From assembly GCF_042662125.1 (NCBI RefSeq), contig NZ_JBHSXL010000013.1:1-50569 (forward strand): a stretch of DNA of 50,569 bases, in the 5' to 3' direction. This stretch comes from Halopenitus salinus (lineage in GTDB: Archaea > Halobacteriota > Halobacteria > Halobacteriales > Haloferacaceae). The notes under the pieces are model-generated. The model did no database searches. It was given only the letters and a program-made list of their open reading frames with translations, and had not been told where the DNA came from. This document shows, in pieces, positions 24,847 to 34,338 of the stretch. Each line of letters starts with the position of its first letter. The stretch's first letter is position 1. A program made the translations under genes and the position numbers.

Positions 24847-25940
24847 TCGAACGCGCCGACGCGGACACGCGTCCACCCGGCCAGCTCGGCGTCGAGGTCC
24901 GGATCGTCGGTGTCGACCCGCAGAACGCGGAGATCGTCGAGCTTGCTCCTGGAGGCCACGATCGTGACCGAACACCGCCGGATCACCGCGGGCGACAGCT
25001 GCGGGTTCCCCCGGCCGAAGACGAACCCCTGACCGCCGATCGGCGAGACGACGATCTCGTTTTCCTCCCCGAGCGCATCCAGGATCTCCGACTCCGCGGC
25101 GTCGCGGGCGAGCACCTCGCCGTCCCGCCACACGTCGACGCCGAGCGGGGAGGGGTCGATCCCGAGTTCGTCCTCGATCGCGGCGACCGTCGATCCGGGC
25201 CCGAAGACGTAGGTCACCGCGGGATCGACGTCGGCGGCGAACCCCTCGGTGAGGGCCTCGACCGTGCCGCCGCCGAGCTGTTTGGCCGACTGCAGCTCGT
25301 CGGCCACGGGGACGGAGACGACGGCGCGAAGCTCGGGGGAAACCGTGCCCTCACGGTAGGCGTCCTCGTCGATATCCATCACTTCCCGTCGTTCGGTGCG
25401 CTCGAAGGAGACGACGACCGAGGCGGCGTCCTCGGGCGAGACCGCGAAGACCGACGAGTAGACCTTGACGCCGGCCGGGATCCCGAGCATCGGCGTGTCC
25501 GTCTCCTCGAGCACGCCCGCGACGTCGGTCGCGGTGCCGTCGCCGCCGACGAACGCGACGAGGTCGACGTCGGCATCCAGAAGGGCGGAAACGGCCGATC
25601 GGGTGTCCGCCGCGGTCGTCCCGGGATCCGCGTACGGGTCCTCGGCATCGTCATCACCGTCAGCGTCCGCCGACGAGGCCGCCGACGGATCAGGTCGATA
25701 GACGACGTCGGGGTCGAATCCGGCCTCCCGAACGAGACGCTCGCCCATCGGATCGCCGGCGGTCGAGATCCGGAGATCCGGACGCCTCTCGTGGAGTCGC
25801 ACTAAGGCGCGTCGCGCGCGATCGGGCGCCCTCGGGGAGGCCCCGCGTTCGCGCGCCTCCGCGAGCTTCCCGTCCGTCCCCTTCAACCCGACTCGACCGC
25901 CCATCCCGGCGATCGGATTCACGACGACCCCGACGTGCAT
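24819..25940 (-). CDS. ATP-NAD kinase-like protein (AcoX type)
   Basis: 373 residues. It begins MHVGVVVNPIAGMGGRVGLK, the conserved NPxAGxGG start of this group. The nucleotide-kinase core follows: DLVAFVGGDGTATDVAGVLE (GGDGT motif), TPMLGIPAGVKVYSSVFAV and FVFGRGNPQLSPAVIRR. These are features of the AcoX/ATP-NAD kinase family, distant from classical NAD kinase; substrate and role are unproven in archaea. An acidic low-complexity insert (SSADADGDDDAEDPYADPGT, about residues 89-110) lies between the two core regions. The 3' end has a partial duplication beyond the stop. It lies upstream of the AbrB-PhoU gene on the same strand. Confidence 0.85.
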   Translation of the reverse strand: MHVGVVVNPIAGMGGRVGLKGTDGKLAEARERGASPRAPDRARRALVRLHERRPDLRISTAGDPMGERLVREAGFDPDVVYRPDPSAASSADADGDDDAEDPYADPGTTAADTRSAVSALLDADVDLVAFVGGDGTATDVAGVLEETDTPMLGIPAGVKVYSSVFAVSPEDAASVVVSFERTERREVMDIDEDAYREGTVSPELRAVVSVPVADELQSAKQLGGGTVEALTEGFAADVDPAVTYVFGPGSTVAAIEDELGIDPSPLGVDVWRDGEVLARDAAESEILDALGEENEIVVSPIGGQGFVFGRGNPQLSPAVIRRCSVTIVASRSKLDDLRVLRVDTDDPDLDAELAGWTRVRVGAFETRMMRIVA

Positions 25941-26039
25941 ACCTCCCGTAGCTCCGCGGGAACATTAAAAGGGAGGAGGACGGAACCTGACGGAACGTGC
26001 GTGGCCAAAAGCGGTGACCCTGGCGCCCTCGGGTCGCTC

Positions 26040-27209
26040 TCACTCGGTCGGCGGATGTTCCTCGAGCGCCGCCTCGTCGGGCTCACAGCCCCATCCGGGT
26101 TCGTCGGGGAGTTGCAGGTTCCCGTCGCGGTATTCGGGCGTCCTGGTGAACAGATCGTCGTCCCAGGGCAGCCGCTCGATATCGGTCTCCATGGTGCGGA
26201 GGTTGGGCACGGCCGCCGCCCAGTGGGCGTTCATGAACGTCCCGAGGTGGCCGTAGTAGTTGTGCGGCGCCACGTGCAGCTGGTGGGCGTCGATCATGGA
26301 GGCGATCTTCGTGGTCTGTTGGACGCCGTTCCAGAGGGCGTCGATGATGACGACGTCCATCGCCTGCTCGCGCAGGAAGGGCACGAACGCCTCGTGGGGG
26401 ACGAGCGCCTCTCCGGAGCTGATGGGATGGGGACTCTCACGCCGAACGTCCGCGAGCGCCGCCGCGTTCGGGGAGTCGATCTCGACCCAGAACAGGTCGA
26501 CGTCCGAAAGCGCCTGCAGGGTTCGGATGTACCCCTCGGGCTTCATGTTGTAGTTGAGATCGAGGAGGATGTCGACGTCGGGGCCGGCGCCCTCCCGGAG
26601 CGCCTCGAGGTACTCCCGCTGTGCCTCGAGCTGATCGTCCTCGACGGTGAGAGAGGGGTGAAACGGCCGGCCGAATCCCGGCGCCCAGCCGGTCGGCTCC
26701 TCGCCGCGGAAGTCGAAGAGGTTGGTCTTGAGGGCCGAAAACTGGCTGTCGCGCACCTCGCGTCCCATCTCGACGACGTCCTCGAGGGTCTCCACCGGCT
26801 CGTACCACTCCGGCCGGGTGATGCGGTAGGTGCCACAGTGGGACCAGTAGACGGGGATCTCCTCGCGGACCGCCCCGCCGAGGAGGTCGACGCAGGGGAC
26901 GCCGAGCGATTTCGCCTTCGCGTCGAGCAGCGCGTTCTCGATGGCGCCGAGCGCCATCGCCCCGACGCCGGTGTAGGACTGTCGCACCTCCGGGATGAGA
27001 CGGGCGCGAACGCGCTCGATGTCGCTCACCGACTCGCCGACCACGATCGGCGCGAGGTCCTCGACGACCGTGGTGATGCCCGTGGCGCCGAGGTTCTCGT
27101 CGAACTCGCTCCAGCCCACCAGGCCGTCGTCGGTCGTCACGCGGACGAAGTGGTAGTTTCGCCATCCCGCGTCGCAGTGTCGCGTCTCGACGGATCGGAT
27201 CGTGGTCAT
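26040..27209 (-). CDS. Enolase-superfamily (mandelate racemase-like) dehydratase
   Basis: The start is set at ATG 27209 (MTTIRSVETRHCDAGWRNYH); longer starts add a non-homologous leader. 389 residues. The N-domain has SYTGVGAMALGAIENALLDA, then AKAKSLGVPCVDLLGGAV. Barrel motifs are SQFSALKTNLFDFRGEEP (Lys), ILLDLNYNMKPEGY (Asp), FWVEIDSPN (Glu), ISSGEALVPH (Glu) and HVAPHNYYGHLG (His). This resembles sugar-acid dehydratases of the mandelate racemase group, but differs from the 17333 protein in the Lys motif (KTN rather than KMKI). The substrate is unknown. It stands alone, divergent from the micro-ORF at 27363. Confidence 0.8.
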   Translation of the reverse strand: MTTIRSVETRHCDAGWRNYHFVRVTTDDGLVGWSEFDENLGATGITTVVEDLAPIVVGESVSDIERVRARLIPEVRQSYTGVGAMALGAIENALLDAKAKSLGVPCVDLLGGAVREEIPVYWSHCGTYRITRPEWYEPVETLEDVVEMGREVRDSQFSALKTNLFDFRGEEPTGWAPGFGRPFHPSLTVEDDQLEAQREYLEALREGAGPDVDILLDLNYNMKPEGYIRTLQALSDVDLFWVEIDSPNAAALADVRRESPHPISSGEALVPHEAFVPFLREQAMDVVIIDALWNGVQQTTKIASMIDAHQLHVAPHNYYGHLGTFMNAHWAAAVPNLRTMETDIERLPWDDDLFTRTPEYRDGNLQLPDEPGWGCEPDEAALEEHPPTE

Positions 27210-27362
27210 CGTTCTCACACCGCTCGTCAAGCGGACGCTCGAAAAGCGTTCCGGCCGAAGCGTCGAGCGGGGACGGACGGTCGCGTCCGGAGCGTCCGAG
27301 ACGTCGGGGTGGACGCATCCGAAGGCTGAACGCTTAAGAAGGACCCCGGACAACCGGCGGAC

Positions 27363-27476
27363 ATGATCCCGCTTGCAAGCGAGTCGCCCACGCTGGCGAT
27401 CCCGGAGACCGCGACCGCCGTCCTGCTCGTGAGCCTGCTTCTCGTCGCCGTCTGGCTCGCGTACCTCTATCGGTAG
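27363..27476 (+). CDS. 37-residue single-helix membrane micro-protein
   Basis: ATG 27363 to TAG 27474-27476. The protein reads MIPLASESPTLAIPETATAV, then a hydrophobic helix (LLVSLLLVAVWLAYLYR). It has a polar N-terminus and one membrane helix, ending in a basic Arg. Similar tiny membrane proteins are present in many haloarchaea, by my recollection; no role is known. Upstream, CGCTTAAGAAGG at 27330-27341 is a plausible TATA-like box. It is shorter than usual gene-calling thresholds. Confidence 0.65.
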   Translation: MIPLASESPTLAIPETATAVLLVSLLLVAVWLAYLYR

Positions 27477-27522
27477 GCCCGTTCCGCCCCGATAGTCAGT
27501 CGCCGTTCGTCGGCGAGGAACA

Positions 27523-28224
<702 letters not shown>

Positions 28225-28371
28225 GGCGACCCGTTGGCGTGGCGGGCTCAAAATCCCGTCGCTGTCGCGATCACGGACCGAGGCGCGTGTCCAGGGTGGA
28301 CGATCGTGTCCGGAATCGACAGTCGTGATGCCGTATCGAGGATCGTGGTTCCGAATCGACGCCCGCTCCGG

Positions 28372-29181
28372 TCACCGCATTCCCGGCGGCGGCCCGTCGT
28401 CGCGGAAGTCGTCGGCTTCGTCCTCCTCCTCGACGTCGAGGCCCATCTCCCGGCGGGTCTCGCGAAGCTCCTCGAGCTGGCGTTTGAAGTAGAGGTAGCC
28501 GGCCGTCCCGATCCCGGTCGCGATCACGAGGATCCCGACGAAGATCGGGAGGTCGCGCTCGCGGTAGGCCTGCACGACGACGGCTCCGGACGTGACCTCC
28601 TCCCAGACGAGGCGCTCGCGTCCGTCGGCCGTCTCCTCGACCTCGTAGCCCCGCGGCGAGCCGTGTCCGAACAGCCAGAACTCGGTGGTGTATCCCTCCG
28701 GCAGGACGACCTCGTAGGAGCCGTCCACGTAGGTCCGCGCCAGGAATCGCCGCGGCGAGCCGTCGCCGGCGTAGGCGATCTGCCCGTCGGCCATCTCCTC
28801 GCCGAACCGCACCCAGACCTCGTCGGGCGTCTGTTCGATCTCGCCGCCGCGCTCGCGGAACTGCGAGCCGTTGATCACGGTGCCGTTCGCGTATCGGTAC
28901 CGGAACGCCCGAAACTCGAGCGGCTCCTCGATCCCGTAGCCGGTCTCGTCGTAGAGGCGGAGCTCCTCGCGGTCGGTAACGTTGCTGACCGTGAGATACG
29001 TCCCGCCGGAGCGGAACTCGATGCGGACGTCCGCCTCCGTGTCCCACTCGTAGTCGCCCGGGGGCTCCGCGTCGAGCGTCTCGTTGGAGATCTCGCCGCC
29101 GCCGGTGACGTATCCGAGACAGCCGGCGCTCGCCGCGAGGAGAGCGACCGTGGCGAGCGCGAGCAGAAACCGTCGATTCAC
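28372..29181 (-). CDS. DUF5803 lipoprotein
   Basis: The start is set at GTG 29181, because it yields a lipoprotein signal (NRRFLLALATVALLAASAGC) with lipobox ASAGC. 269 residues. The mature region has a beta-rich ectodomain (YLTVSNVTDREELRLYDETG, then WVRFGEEMADGQIAYAGDGS), one membrane helix near the C-terminus (DLPIFVGILVIATGIGTAGY) and an acidic cytoplasmic tail. This is the pattern of haloarchaeal DUF5803 proteins, whose role is unknown. It sits 35 bases after the DUF2110 gene and may be co-transcribed with it and tfe. Confidence 0.8.
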   Translation of the reverse strand: MNRRFLLALATVALLAASAGCLGYVTGGGEISNETLDAEPPGDYEWDTEADVRIEFRSGGTYLTVSNVTDREELRLYDETGYGIEEPLEFRAFRYRYANGTVINGSQFRERGGEIEQTPDEVWVRFGEEMADGQIAYAGDGSPRRFLARTYVDGSYEVVLPEGYTTEFWLFGHGSPRGYEVEETADGRERLVWEEVTSGAVVVQAYRERDLPIFVGILVIATGIGTAGYLYFKRQLEELRETRREMGLDVEEEDEADDFRDDGPPPGMR

Positions 29182-29216
29182 GTGTAACTGTGTGCGTTTG
29201 GAGGTGGTTCTCTCGA

Positions 29217-29945
29217 TCAGACGACACACCGCATCTCGGCCGGCAGGTACGATCCGATCGCCGCGAGCAACCCCGGCGGGTCGGTCTCCTCCCGACAGAT
29301 GACGCTCTGTTCGAGGAGGCCGAGCCGCTCCACGGTGACGATGTCGCGGGCGTGGCCGGCGCGGTTGATCGTGGCGCGAACCTCCCCGCGGGTCGCGGAG
29401 TTCACGTTGAGGCGGCCGGGGCCACGCTGCCACTCGTAGAGTCGGTCGCGTTCGGCGTCGGCGAGCCGGGAGGTCGCCGACGAGTTCGATCCGTCGCCGG
29501 TACCGTTCCCGTCGGCCTCGCCGCCTCCCGGATCCGCGTAGACGAACTGCATCGGGAGGTGTTGCACCAGGCCGAATCGTTCGACGACCTGTTCGGGCGT
29601 TCCCGTGCCGAGGCCGAGGCGATCGGCGGGGATCCGAACGTCCTCGCCCGCGTCGAGGACGAATCCGTCCGCGTCCCACGACTCGAGCGTTCCAACGTAC
29701 TCCTCGCCGGGCTCGAACCCCTCGTCGTGGGCGACGATCTCGCCCCACTCCTCGGCGAGGGCGTTGCGTGCGACAGCGGCGTCCTCGCCGGTGAGATCGA
29801 CCTGCACGAACCCGTCGGCGCGCACGCCGACCTGCCACTCGACGTGGAGGTCGCCGACCGCGTTCTCGACGAGCGATCCCATCCCGTCGAGCGAGCGCTC
29901 TCGGGCGTCGCCCTCGACGTAACACTTGGTCGCGAGGACGACCAT
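29217..29945 (-). CDS. DUF2110 family protein
   Basis: The start is set at ATG 29945, overlapping the tfe stop by one base (TGATG), which indicates coupled translation. 242 residues. It begins MVVLATKCYVEGDARERSLD, with later motifs WQVGVRADGFVQVDLTGEDA, then VAHDEGFEPGEEYVGTLES and NVNSATRGEVRATINRAGHA. This is the archaeal DUF2110 family, commonly found next to tfe; its role is not established. Association with transcription or RNA is only inferred from its constant neighbour. Confidence 0.85.
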   Translation of the reverse strand: MVVLATKCYVEGDARERSLDGMGSLVENAVGDLHVEWQVGVRADGFVQVDLTGEDAAVARNALAEEWGEIVAHDEGFEPGEEYVGTLESWDADGFVLDAGEDVRIPADRLGLGTGTPEQVVERFGLVQHLPMQFVYADPGGGEADGNGTGDGSNSSATSRLADAERDRLYEWQRGPGRLNVNSATRGEVRATINRAGHARDIVTVERLGLLEQSVICREETDPPGLLAAIGSYLPAEMRCVV

Positions 29946-30469
29946 CAGCGGGTCACGTCCACGTTGAGTTCGTCTCGCAGATCGTCGAGCCGTCGCTCCA
30001 TGGACTCGACGAGCCGGTCGTTGTCCATCGACTCGATGGGCGAGCCGCACTCCGGACACTCGAAGCCGAGGTCCATCGCCTCGCCGAACTCGAAGCGGAT
30101 CGAACACACCTCACAGAGGTAGAACTCGTGGGTGCGCTCGTACTCCTCGCGTTCCTCCAGGGCGTCGAGGAGCGCGTACATCTCCTCCTCGAGGTTCTCC
30201 GGGATGTTCTCGTACTCGAAGGTCCACAGATAGGTGAGCCACCCGGAGTCCTCGTCTCGAACGCGGCGGTAGGAGGCGAGGTCGTTCTCGTAGAGAATGA
30301 ACAGCGCGCGACGGACGTCGTTGAGCTCCAAGCCGAGGTCCTCGGCGAGCTCCTCGTCCGTCACCTCGCCCTCCGGCGGCGCGGCGGCCACCGGCATCCC
30401 TGTCGGACCGACCAACTCGTGTAGGTACTTTTGAATGACGGGGTCGTTCAACAGGTCCTCAAAAGCCAT
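29945..30469 (-). CDS. tfe: Transcription factor E (TFE-alpha)
   Basis: 174 residues from ATG 30469. The N-terminal winged helix starts MAFEDLLNDPVIQKYLHELV and continues TDEELAEDLGLELNDVRRAL, then FILYENDLASYRRVRDEDSG and LTYLWTFEYENIPENL. A coiled region precedes the C-terminal zinc ribbon (FYLCEVCSIRFEFGEAMDLG, then FECPECGSPIESMDN), with four cysteines in two Cx2C pairs. TFE helps open the promoter and stabilises the RNA polymerase clamp. A TATA-like box lies 28 bases before the ATG. The downstream DUF2110 gene overlaps it by one base. Confidence 0.97.
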   Translation of the reverse strand: MAFEDLLNDPVIQKYLHELVGPTGMPVAAAPPEGEVTDEELAEDLGLELNDVRRALFILYENDLASYRRVRDEDSGWLTYLWTFEYENIPENLEEEMYALLDALEEREEYERTHEFYLCEVCSIRFEFGEAMDLGFECPECGSPIESMDNDRLVESMERRLDDLRDELNVDVTR

Positions 30470-30493
30470 TAGGGTCTCCTCCGGTCGGCGGTC

Positions 30494-30501
30494 GTTTAAA
30501 A
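30494..30501 (-). promoter_or_regulatory. TATA-like box for tfe
   Basis: TTTTAAAC on the minus strand, centred about 28 bases before the tfe ATG at 30469; a leaderless transcript is likely. The divergent M48-like gene starts less than 80 bases away. Confidence 0.55.
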
Positions 30502-30566
30502 CATTCGAACCAGTCATCGACACGAGGGATTCCCCGTCCGTCGCCAGACTCTTGTGAGAACCGGTC

Positions 30567-31742
30567 GTGGCGACGAGCATGGACGAGGGCGCGAGCACGG
30601 ACGGACAAGCGGACACGGAGCGTGGCGCCGGCGTGGGCGCGCAGGCGGACACGAACCACGGAACGAGCGTGGACGACGAAGCGGACACGAACGACGGAGC
30701 GAACGTGAACGACGGAACGAACGCGAAAGCCGGAACGAACGCGAAAGCCGGAACGAACGCGAAAGCCGGAACGAGCGGGAACGATGCGGCGGGGGTGGAA
30801 ACCGACGGGGAACGAGACGGGGACGATCGCGGAACGCCCTCCCCCGCCGAGCTGGTCGGCGCGGCCCTGCTCGCCGCCGTCCCGATCACGCTCGCGGCAG
30901 TCCCCGCGGCGCTCGTGGCCCGTCTCGTCCCGGTCGACGCGATGGTCGCCGTTCCGGTCGCCGCGGGCGTCGCCCTGATCGGGTCCTACGCGGTTGGGCC
31001 CGCACTCGTCGATCGGGCGATCTCGGAGATGGCGCCGATGGAGGCGAACGGAGCCGAACGTCTGCGAGAGCGGGTTTCGGAGGCCGCACGCTCGAACGGC
31101 CACCCCCCTCCGACGGTCCGAGTCGTTCGGCGCTCGGCCGTCACCCTCGGCGTCGCGACGACGCGGACGGGAACGACGCTCGTCGTCCCCTCGCGGCTGT
31201 CCGAACTCGACGATCCGGCCTTCGAGGCGATGGTCCTGCACGCACTGGCGCGGGCGGATTCACGGAACGCGCGGCTCACGACGGCGCTGCTTCCCGCGGC
31301 GCTTCTGGTCGAGGCGATCCGGCTGCTCGCGAGCGGCCTCCTGTCGCACCGGCCCTCCGGCGGGGACGATCGCCCGCTGGCGTTCGGCGACGATGGCGGC
31401 GGCGATCGATCGATACCGTGGGTCGTATACGCCCTCTCCGGGGCGGTACTGCTCGTCGCCGTCACGCCGTGGTGGCTGCTGCTTGCGGTCGGCGACCGGC
31501 TCCTCGTCGGTCGGGGACGCGTGGCGGCCGATCGTGCGGTCGCGAGCCGTGGACGGGCGGACGAGCTCGCCGACGCGCTCGAGTACGCACGGGACGCGAG
31601 CGGCCACCGGGAGTGGGCTCCCGAGATCGATCGCCTCGCCGTGGTTCCGATGGGGGAGATAGAGAGCCGTCGGATGCGGGGCAGGGGTCGCGGCGGGCTC
31701 CGCGTCAGGATCGCCAAACTTCGATCGAAGCGGCCGGTGTGA
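30567..31742 (+). CDS. M48/HtpX-like membrane protein with degenerate zinc site
   Basis: 391 residues (GTG 30567, or ATG 30579). The N-terminal 75 residues are low-complexity and acidic, with three copies of a six-residue unit (TNAKAG). Two membrane helices follow (ELVGAALLAAVPITLAAVPA, VAVPVAAGVALIGSYAVGPA), then an HtpX-like soluble region with TLVVPSRLSELDDPAFEAMV. Where M48 peptidases have HExxH, it has HALAR: the Glu and second His are lost. The distant Glu ligand (usually REFAAD) is also replaced (GRVAAD). Two more helices lie at about 250-310. It is probably a non-catalytic homologue; a chaperone or regulatory role is speculative. Confidence 0.75.
   Translation: MATSMDEGASTDGQADTERGAGVGAQADTNHGTSVDDEADTNDGANVNDGTNAKAGTNAKAGTNAKAGTSGNDAAGVETDGERDGDDRGTPSPAELVGAALLAAVPITLAAVPAALVARLVPVDAMVAVPVAAGVALIGSYAVGPALVDRAISEMAPMEANGAERLRERVSEAARSNGHPPPTVRVVRRSAVTLGVATTRTGTTLVVPSRLSELDDPAFEAMVLHALARADSRNARLTTALLPAALLVEAIRLLASGLLSHRPSGGDDRPLAFGDDGGGDRSIPWVVYALSGAVLLVAVTPWWLLLAVGDRLLVGRGRVAADRAVASRGRADELADALEYARDASGHREWAPEIDRLAVVPMGEIESRRMRGRGRGGLRVRIAKLRSKRPV
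30714..30767 (+). repeat. Three tandem 18-bp repeats inside the M48-like gene
   Basis: GGAACGAACGCGAAAGCC occurs at 30714-30731, 30732-30749 and 30750-30767, with a partial fourth copy. Each codes for a GTNAKA-type unit in frame, so copy number can vary without breaking the gene. Confidence 0.85.
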
Positions 31743-31754
31743 ACGGGTCCGCCG

Positions 31755-32318
31755 CTACTCCGTTTCTCCCTCATCCGCGATCTCCGAGGCGTCGACGACC
31801 GTCTTGCCGCGCGCCTCCGGACGGACGATGCGGTCGGCGTCGGCCCACTCGCGATCGAGCTCTCGACCCTCGAAGAGGCGGTCGAGGAACACGGCGAGCC
31901 CCGCGACCTCCGAGTGCGGCTGGTTGGTCACGGCGACGTTGAACGTCGCGTGTTCGTACAGCTCCCAGGGGACCTTCTCGCCGCCGACCACGACGAGCAG
32001 CGGGGCGTCGGCGTGGGCATCTCGAACGTCCGTTTCCACCGTCTGGACCGGCTCGCCGTACATGGTGAGGTGGGCGATCGCGCCGTCCCACTCGCGGACG
32101 AACGAGGCCTGGTCCTCCCGGAGTTCGACCTCGAAGGGGCCGCCGAAGCGGTCGGTGATGTCCCGGACGGTCTCGGCCGACTGGCCGGCGTTGTCGGGGA
32201 GGACGACCCGGTCGGCCCCGAGCGCCCGCGCCGTGAGCCCGACGTGGGTCGTCATGCGGTCGTCACGGCCCGGCCGGTGTCCGAACCGGAGGACCGCGAC
32301 CTCGCGTGTCTCCTGCAT
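31755..32318 (-). CDS. trm56: tRNA (cytidine(56)-2'-O)-methyltransferase
   Basis: The start is set at ATG 32318 (MQETREVAVLRFGHRPGRDD). 187 residues. The SPOUT-type fold shows in TTHVGLTARALGADRVVLPD, then LLVVVGGEKVPWELYEHATF and NVAVTNQPHSEVAGLAVFLD. These are the hallmark segments of archaeal Trm56, which methylates C56 in the tRNA T-loop. The gene ends 13 bases before the convergent M48-like gene's stop. The divergent epimerase gene starts 81 bases from its start codon. Confidence 0.93.
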   Translation of the reverse strand: MQETREVAVLRFGHRPGRDDRMTTHVGLTARALGADRVVLPDNAGQSAETVRDITDRFGGPFEVELREDQASFVREWDGAIAHLTMYGEPVQTVETDVRDAHADAPLLVVVGGEKVPWELYEHATFNVAVTNQPHSEVAGLAVFLDRLFEGRELDREWADADRIVRPEARGKTVVDASEIADEGETE

Positions 32319-32399
32319 GGACCGAAGTTCGCCGCCGGACGGGTAGTGGCTTTCGTCACGGACCGGAACGCACTTGCGGTGCGAACCGGGAGGTCGAGC

Positions 32400-33350
32400 A
32401 TGGACCTCTCGGACGCGAACGTGCTGATCACGGGCGGGGCGGGGCTGGTCGGCAGCCATCTGGCGAGCGAGCTTCTCGGCGAGGCCGAAACCGTGCGGGT
32501 CATCGACGACCTCTCGAAGGGCGACCGCGACCGGATCCCGGAGGGCGTCGAGTTCGTCCGCGGCGACGTCACCGACACGGACGACCTGGCGGAGGCGCTC
32601 ACGGCTGAGATCGACGTCGTCTTCCACTTTGCGGCCTACACCGACACGAACTACGACGACGACCGGACGCTCTTCGAGGAGAACACGGAGATGACCTACA
32701 ACGTCCTCGAGCGGATGTCCGAGGTGGGCGTCGACGCGATCGCCTTCACCTCCTCCTCGACGGTCTACGGGGAGGCCCCCCGGCCGACGCCGGAGGACTA
32801 CGCGCCCCTCGCGCCGATCTCCATCTACGGCTCCTCGAAGCTGGCCGACGAGGCGCTGTTGTCGACGTACGCTCACTCCTACGGGATGACCGTCTGGAAC
32901 TTCCGGTTCGCGAACATCGTCGGCCCCCACCAGCGGGGCAACGTCGTGCCGGACTTCATCGAGAAGCTTCAGGCGGACCCGGGGACGCTCACCATCCTCG
33001 GCGACGGCCGCCAGGAGAAGTCGTACCTCCACGTGAGCGGGTGCGTCGACGCGATCCGCCACGTCGTCGAACACGCCGACGACGCGTTCAACGTCTACAA
33101 CCTCGGAACCCGGACCACGACGTCGGTGACGCGGATCGCGGACATCGTAAGCGAGGAGATGGGCCTCGACCCGGACTACGAGTACACCGGCGGCGACCGG
33201 GGATGGACCGGCGACGTCCCGAAGATGCGGCTGTCGATCGAGAAGCTCTCGGCGCTCGGCTGGGAGCCGTCGGGCTCGAGCGACGAATCGGTCCGACGGG
33301 CGACCCGCGAGCTGATCGCGGAGATCGCTCCCGAGCACGCGGCCGAATAG
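32400..33350 (+). CDS. NAD-dependent epimerase/dehydratase
   Basis: 316 residues from ATG 32400. The NAD site is NVLITGGAGLVGSHLASELL, catalytic Ser/Thr are in AFTSSSTVYGEAPRP and YxxxK is YGSSK. The C-terminal sugar-binding half has FRFANIVGPHQRGNVVPDFI, then ILGDGRQEKSYLHVSGCVDA. This is an extended SDR of the UDP-glucose 4-epimerase type. The substrate could be a UDP-sugar used in glycans; no glycosyltransferase is adjacent. The start is preceded by GAGGTCGAGC without a clear ribosome-binding site. Confidence 0.88.
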   Translation: MDLSDANVLITGGAGLVGSHLASELLGEAETVRVIDDLSKGDRDRIPEGVEFVRGDVTDTDDLAEALTAEIDVVFHFAAYTDTNYDDDRTLFEENTEMTYNVLERMSEVGVDAIAFTSSSTVYGEAPRPTPEDYAPLAPISIYGSSKLADEALLSTYAHSYGMTVWNFRFANIVGPHQRGNVVPDFIEKLQADPGTLTILGDGRQEKSYLHVSGCVDAIRHVVEHADDAFNVYNLGTRTTTSVTRIADIVSEEMGLDPDYEYTGGDRGWTGDVPKMRLSIEKLSALGWEPSGSSDESVRRATRELIAEIAPEHAAE

Positions 33351-33410
33351 GGACACACGGCCACCCGGCCGTGCAACATTCATAAGCGATCACGACCCCT
33401 TTCTCCATAC

Positions 33411-34295
33411 GTGCAGGTCGTCGGATACGACACGGGCGTCGGCGGGGACGAGGGCTCTCGACCGGCGGGACTGCTCGTGGCCCGCCACGACGGGACGGGC
33501 GGCGAGGACGGCGGAAGCGACGAGGGCGGCGGAAGCGACGAGGGCGGCGGAGGCGACGAGGGCGGCGGAGGCGACGAGGACGAGCCATCACCTCCGGTCG
33601 AGCGCATCGATCTCGCGCCCGGGACGGACCTCGACTACTCGCTCGGCGAGCGCCGGTGTGCGGGAACGATCCACGACGGACGCCACATCTCGTGTTCGGC
33701 CGACCGGGCGCCCCGCTGTCCCTCCCACGAGGACGTCTGGGTCTGTGCGCGCTGTACGGGGACCTGCCTGAAGGCGGAGATGGACTGTCACGAGGAGCAC
33801 GCGGTCTACCTCGCCGCGTTCGCCCCCGACCGGTTCAAGGTCGGCGTGACGCGCTCGTGGCGGCTCGCGACGCGCCTCGAGGAGCAGGGGGCCGACCGAG
33901 GCGTCCGGATCCGGACGGTCGAGAACGGCCGGATCGCCCGCGAGATCGAGGCGGAACTCGCGGGCGAGATCGACGGGCTCGTCGATCGGGTTCGCGTCGC
34001 CGACAAGCGGGCCGGGATCGCGGCGTCGATCGACGAGGCGGCCTGGAGCGATCTCCTCGAACGCTTCGACCCGGATCGCCGGTTCGCCTTCGACTACGGA
34101 CTGGACCTCGCCGAGCGCCCGATGTCCGAGACGATGGCGTCGGGGCAAGTCCTGGGAACGAAGGGACGCCTGCTCGTCCTCGAGCGCGATGGATCGACCT
34201 ACGCGATCGACCTGCGCGATCTGGTCGGCCACGAGTTGGTGGCCGGACGGTCGACGCGTGACATCCAGTCGAGCCTCGGCGCGTTCGATACGTGA
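33411..34295 (+). CDS. DUF2797 family protein with a Gly/Asp-rich insert
   Basis: GTG 33411 starts MQVVGYDTGVGGDEGSRPAG. 294 residues. Residues 29-60 are a low-complexity insert of GGSDE/GGGDE units, coded by 15-18-bp tandem repeats (about 33510-33581). After it comes the cysteine-rich region CAGTIHDGRHISCSADRAPR, then CPSHEDVWVCARCTGTCLKA and DCHEEHAVYLAAFAPDRFKV, typical of DUF2797. The GVTRSWRLATRLEEQGAD stretch resembles the GIY-YIG-like core sometimes seen in this family. The role is unknown. A TATA-like CATTCATAAGCG lies 30 bases upstream. Confidence 0.8.
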   Translation: MQVVGYDTGVGGDEGSRPAGLLVARHDGTGGEDGGSDEGGGSDEGGGGDEGGGGDEDEPSPPVERIDLAPGTDLDYSLGERRCAGTIHDGRHISCSADRAPRCPSHEDVWVCARCTGTCLKAEMDCHEEHAVYLAAFAPDRFKVGVTRSWRLATRLEEQGADRGVRIRTVENGRIAREIEAELAGEIDGLVDRVRVADKRAGIAASIDEAAWSDLLERFDPDRRFAFDYGLDLAERPMSETMASGQVLGTKGRLLVLERDGSTYAIDLRDLVGHELVAGRSTRDIQSSLGAFDT

Positions 34296-34338
34296 CGATC
34301 TCCCGAACACGATCGTTCGAAGACCGCGTTTCGTCCTC

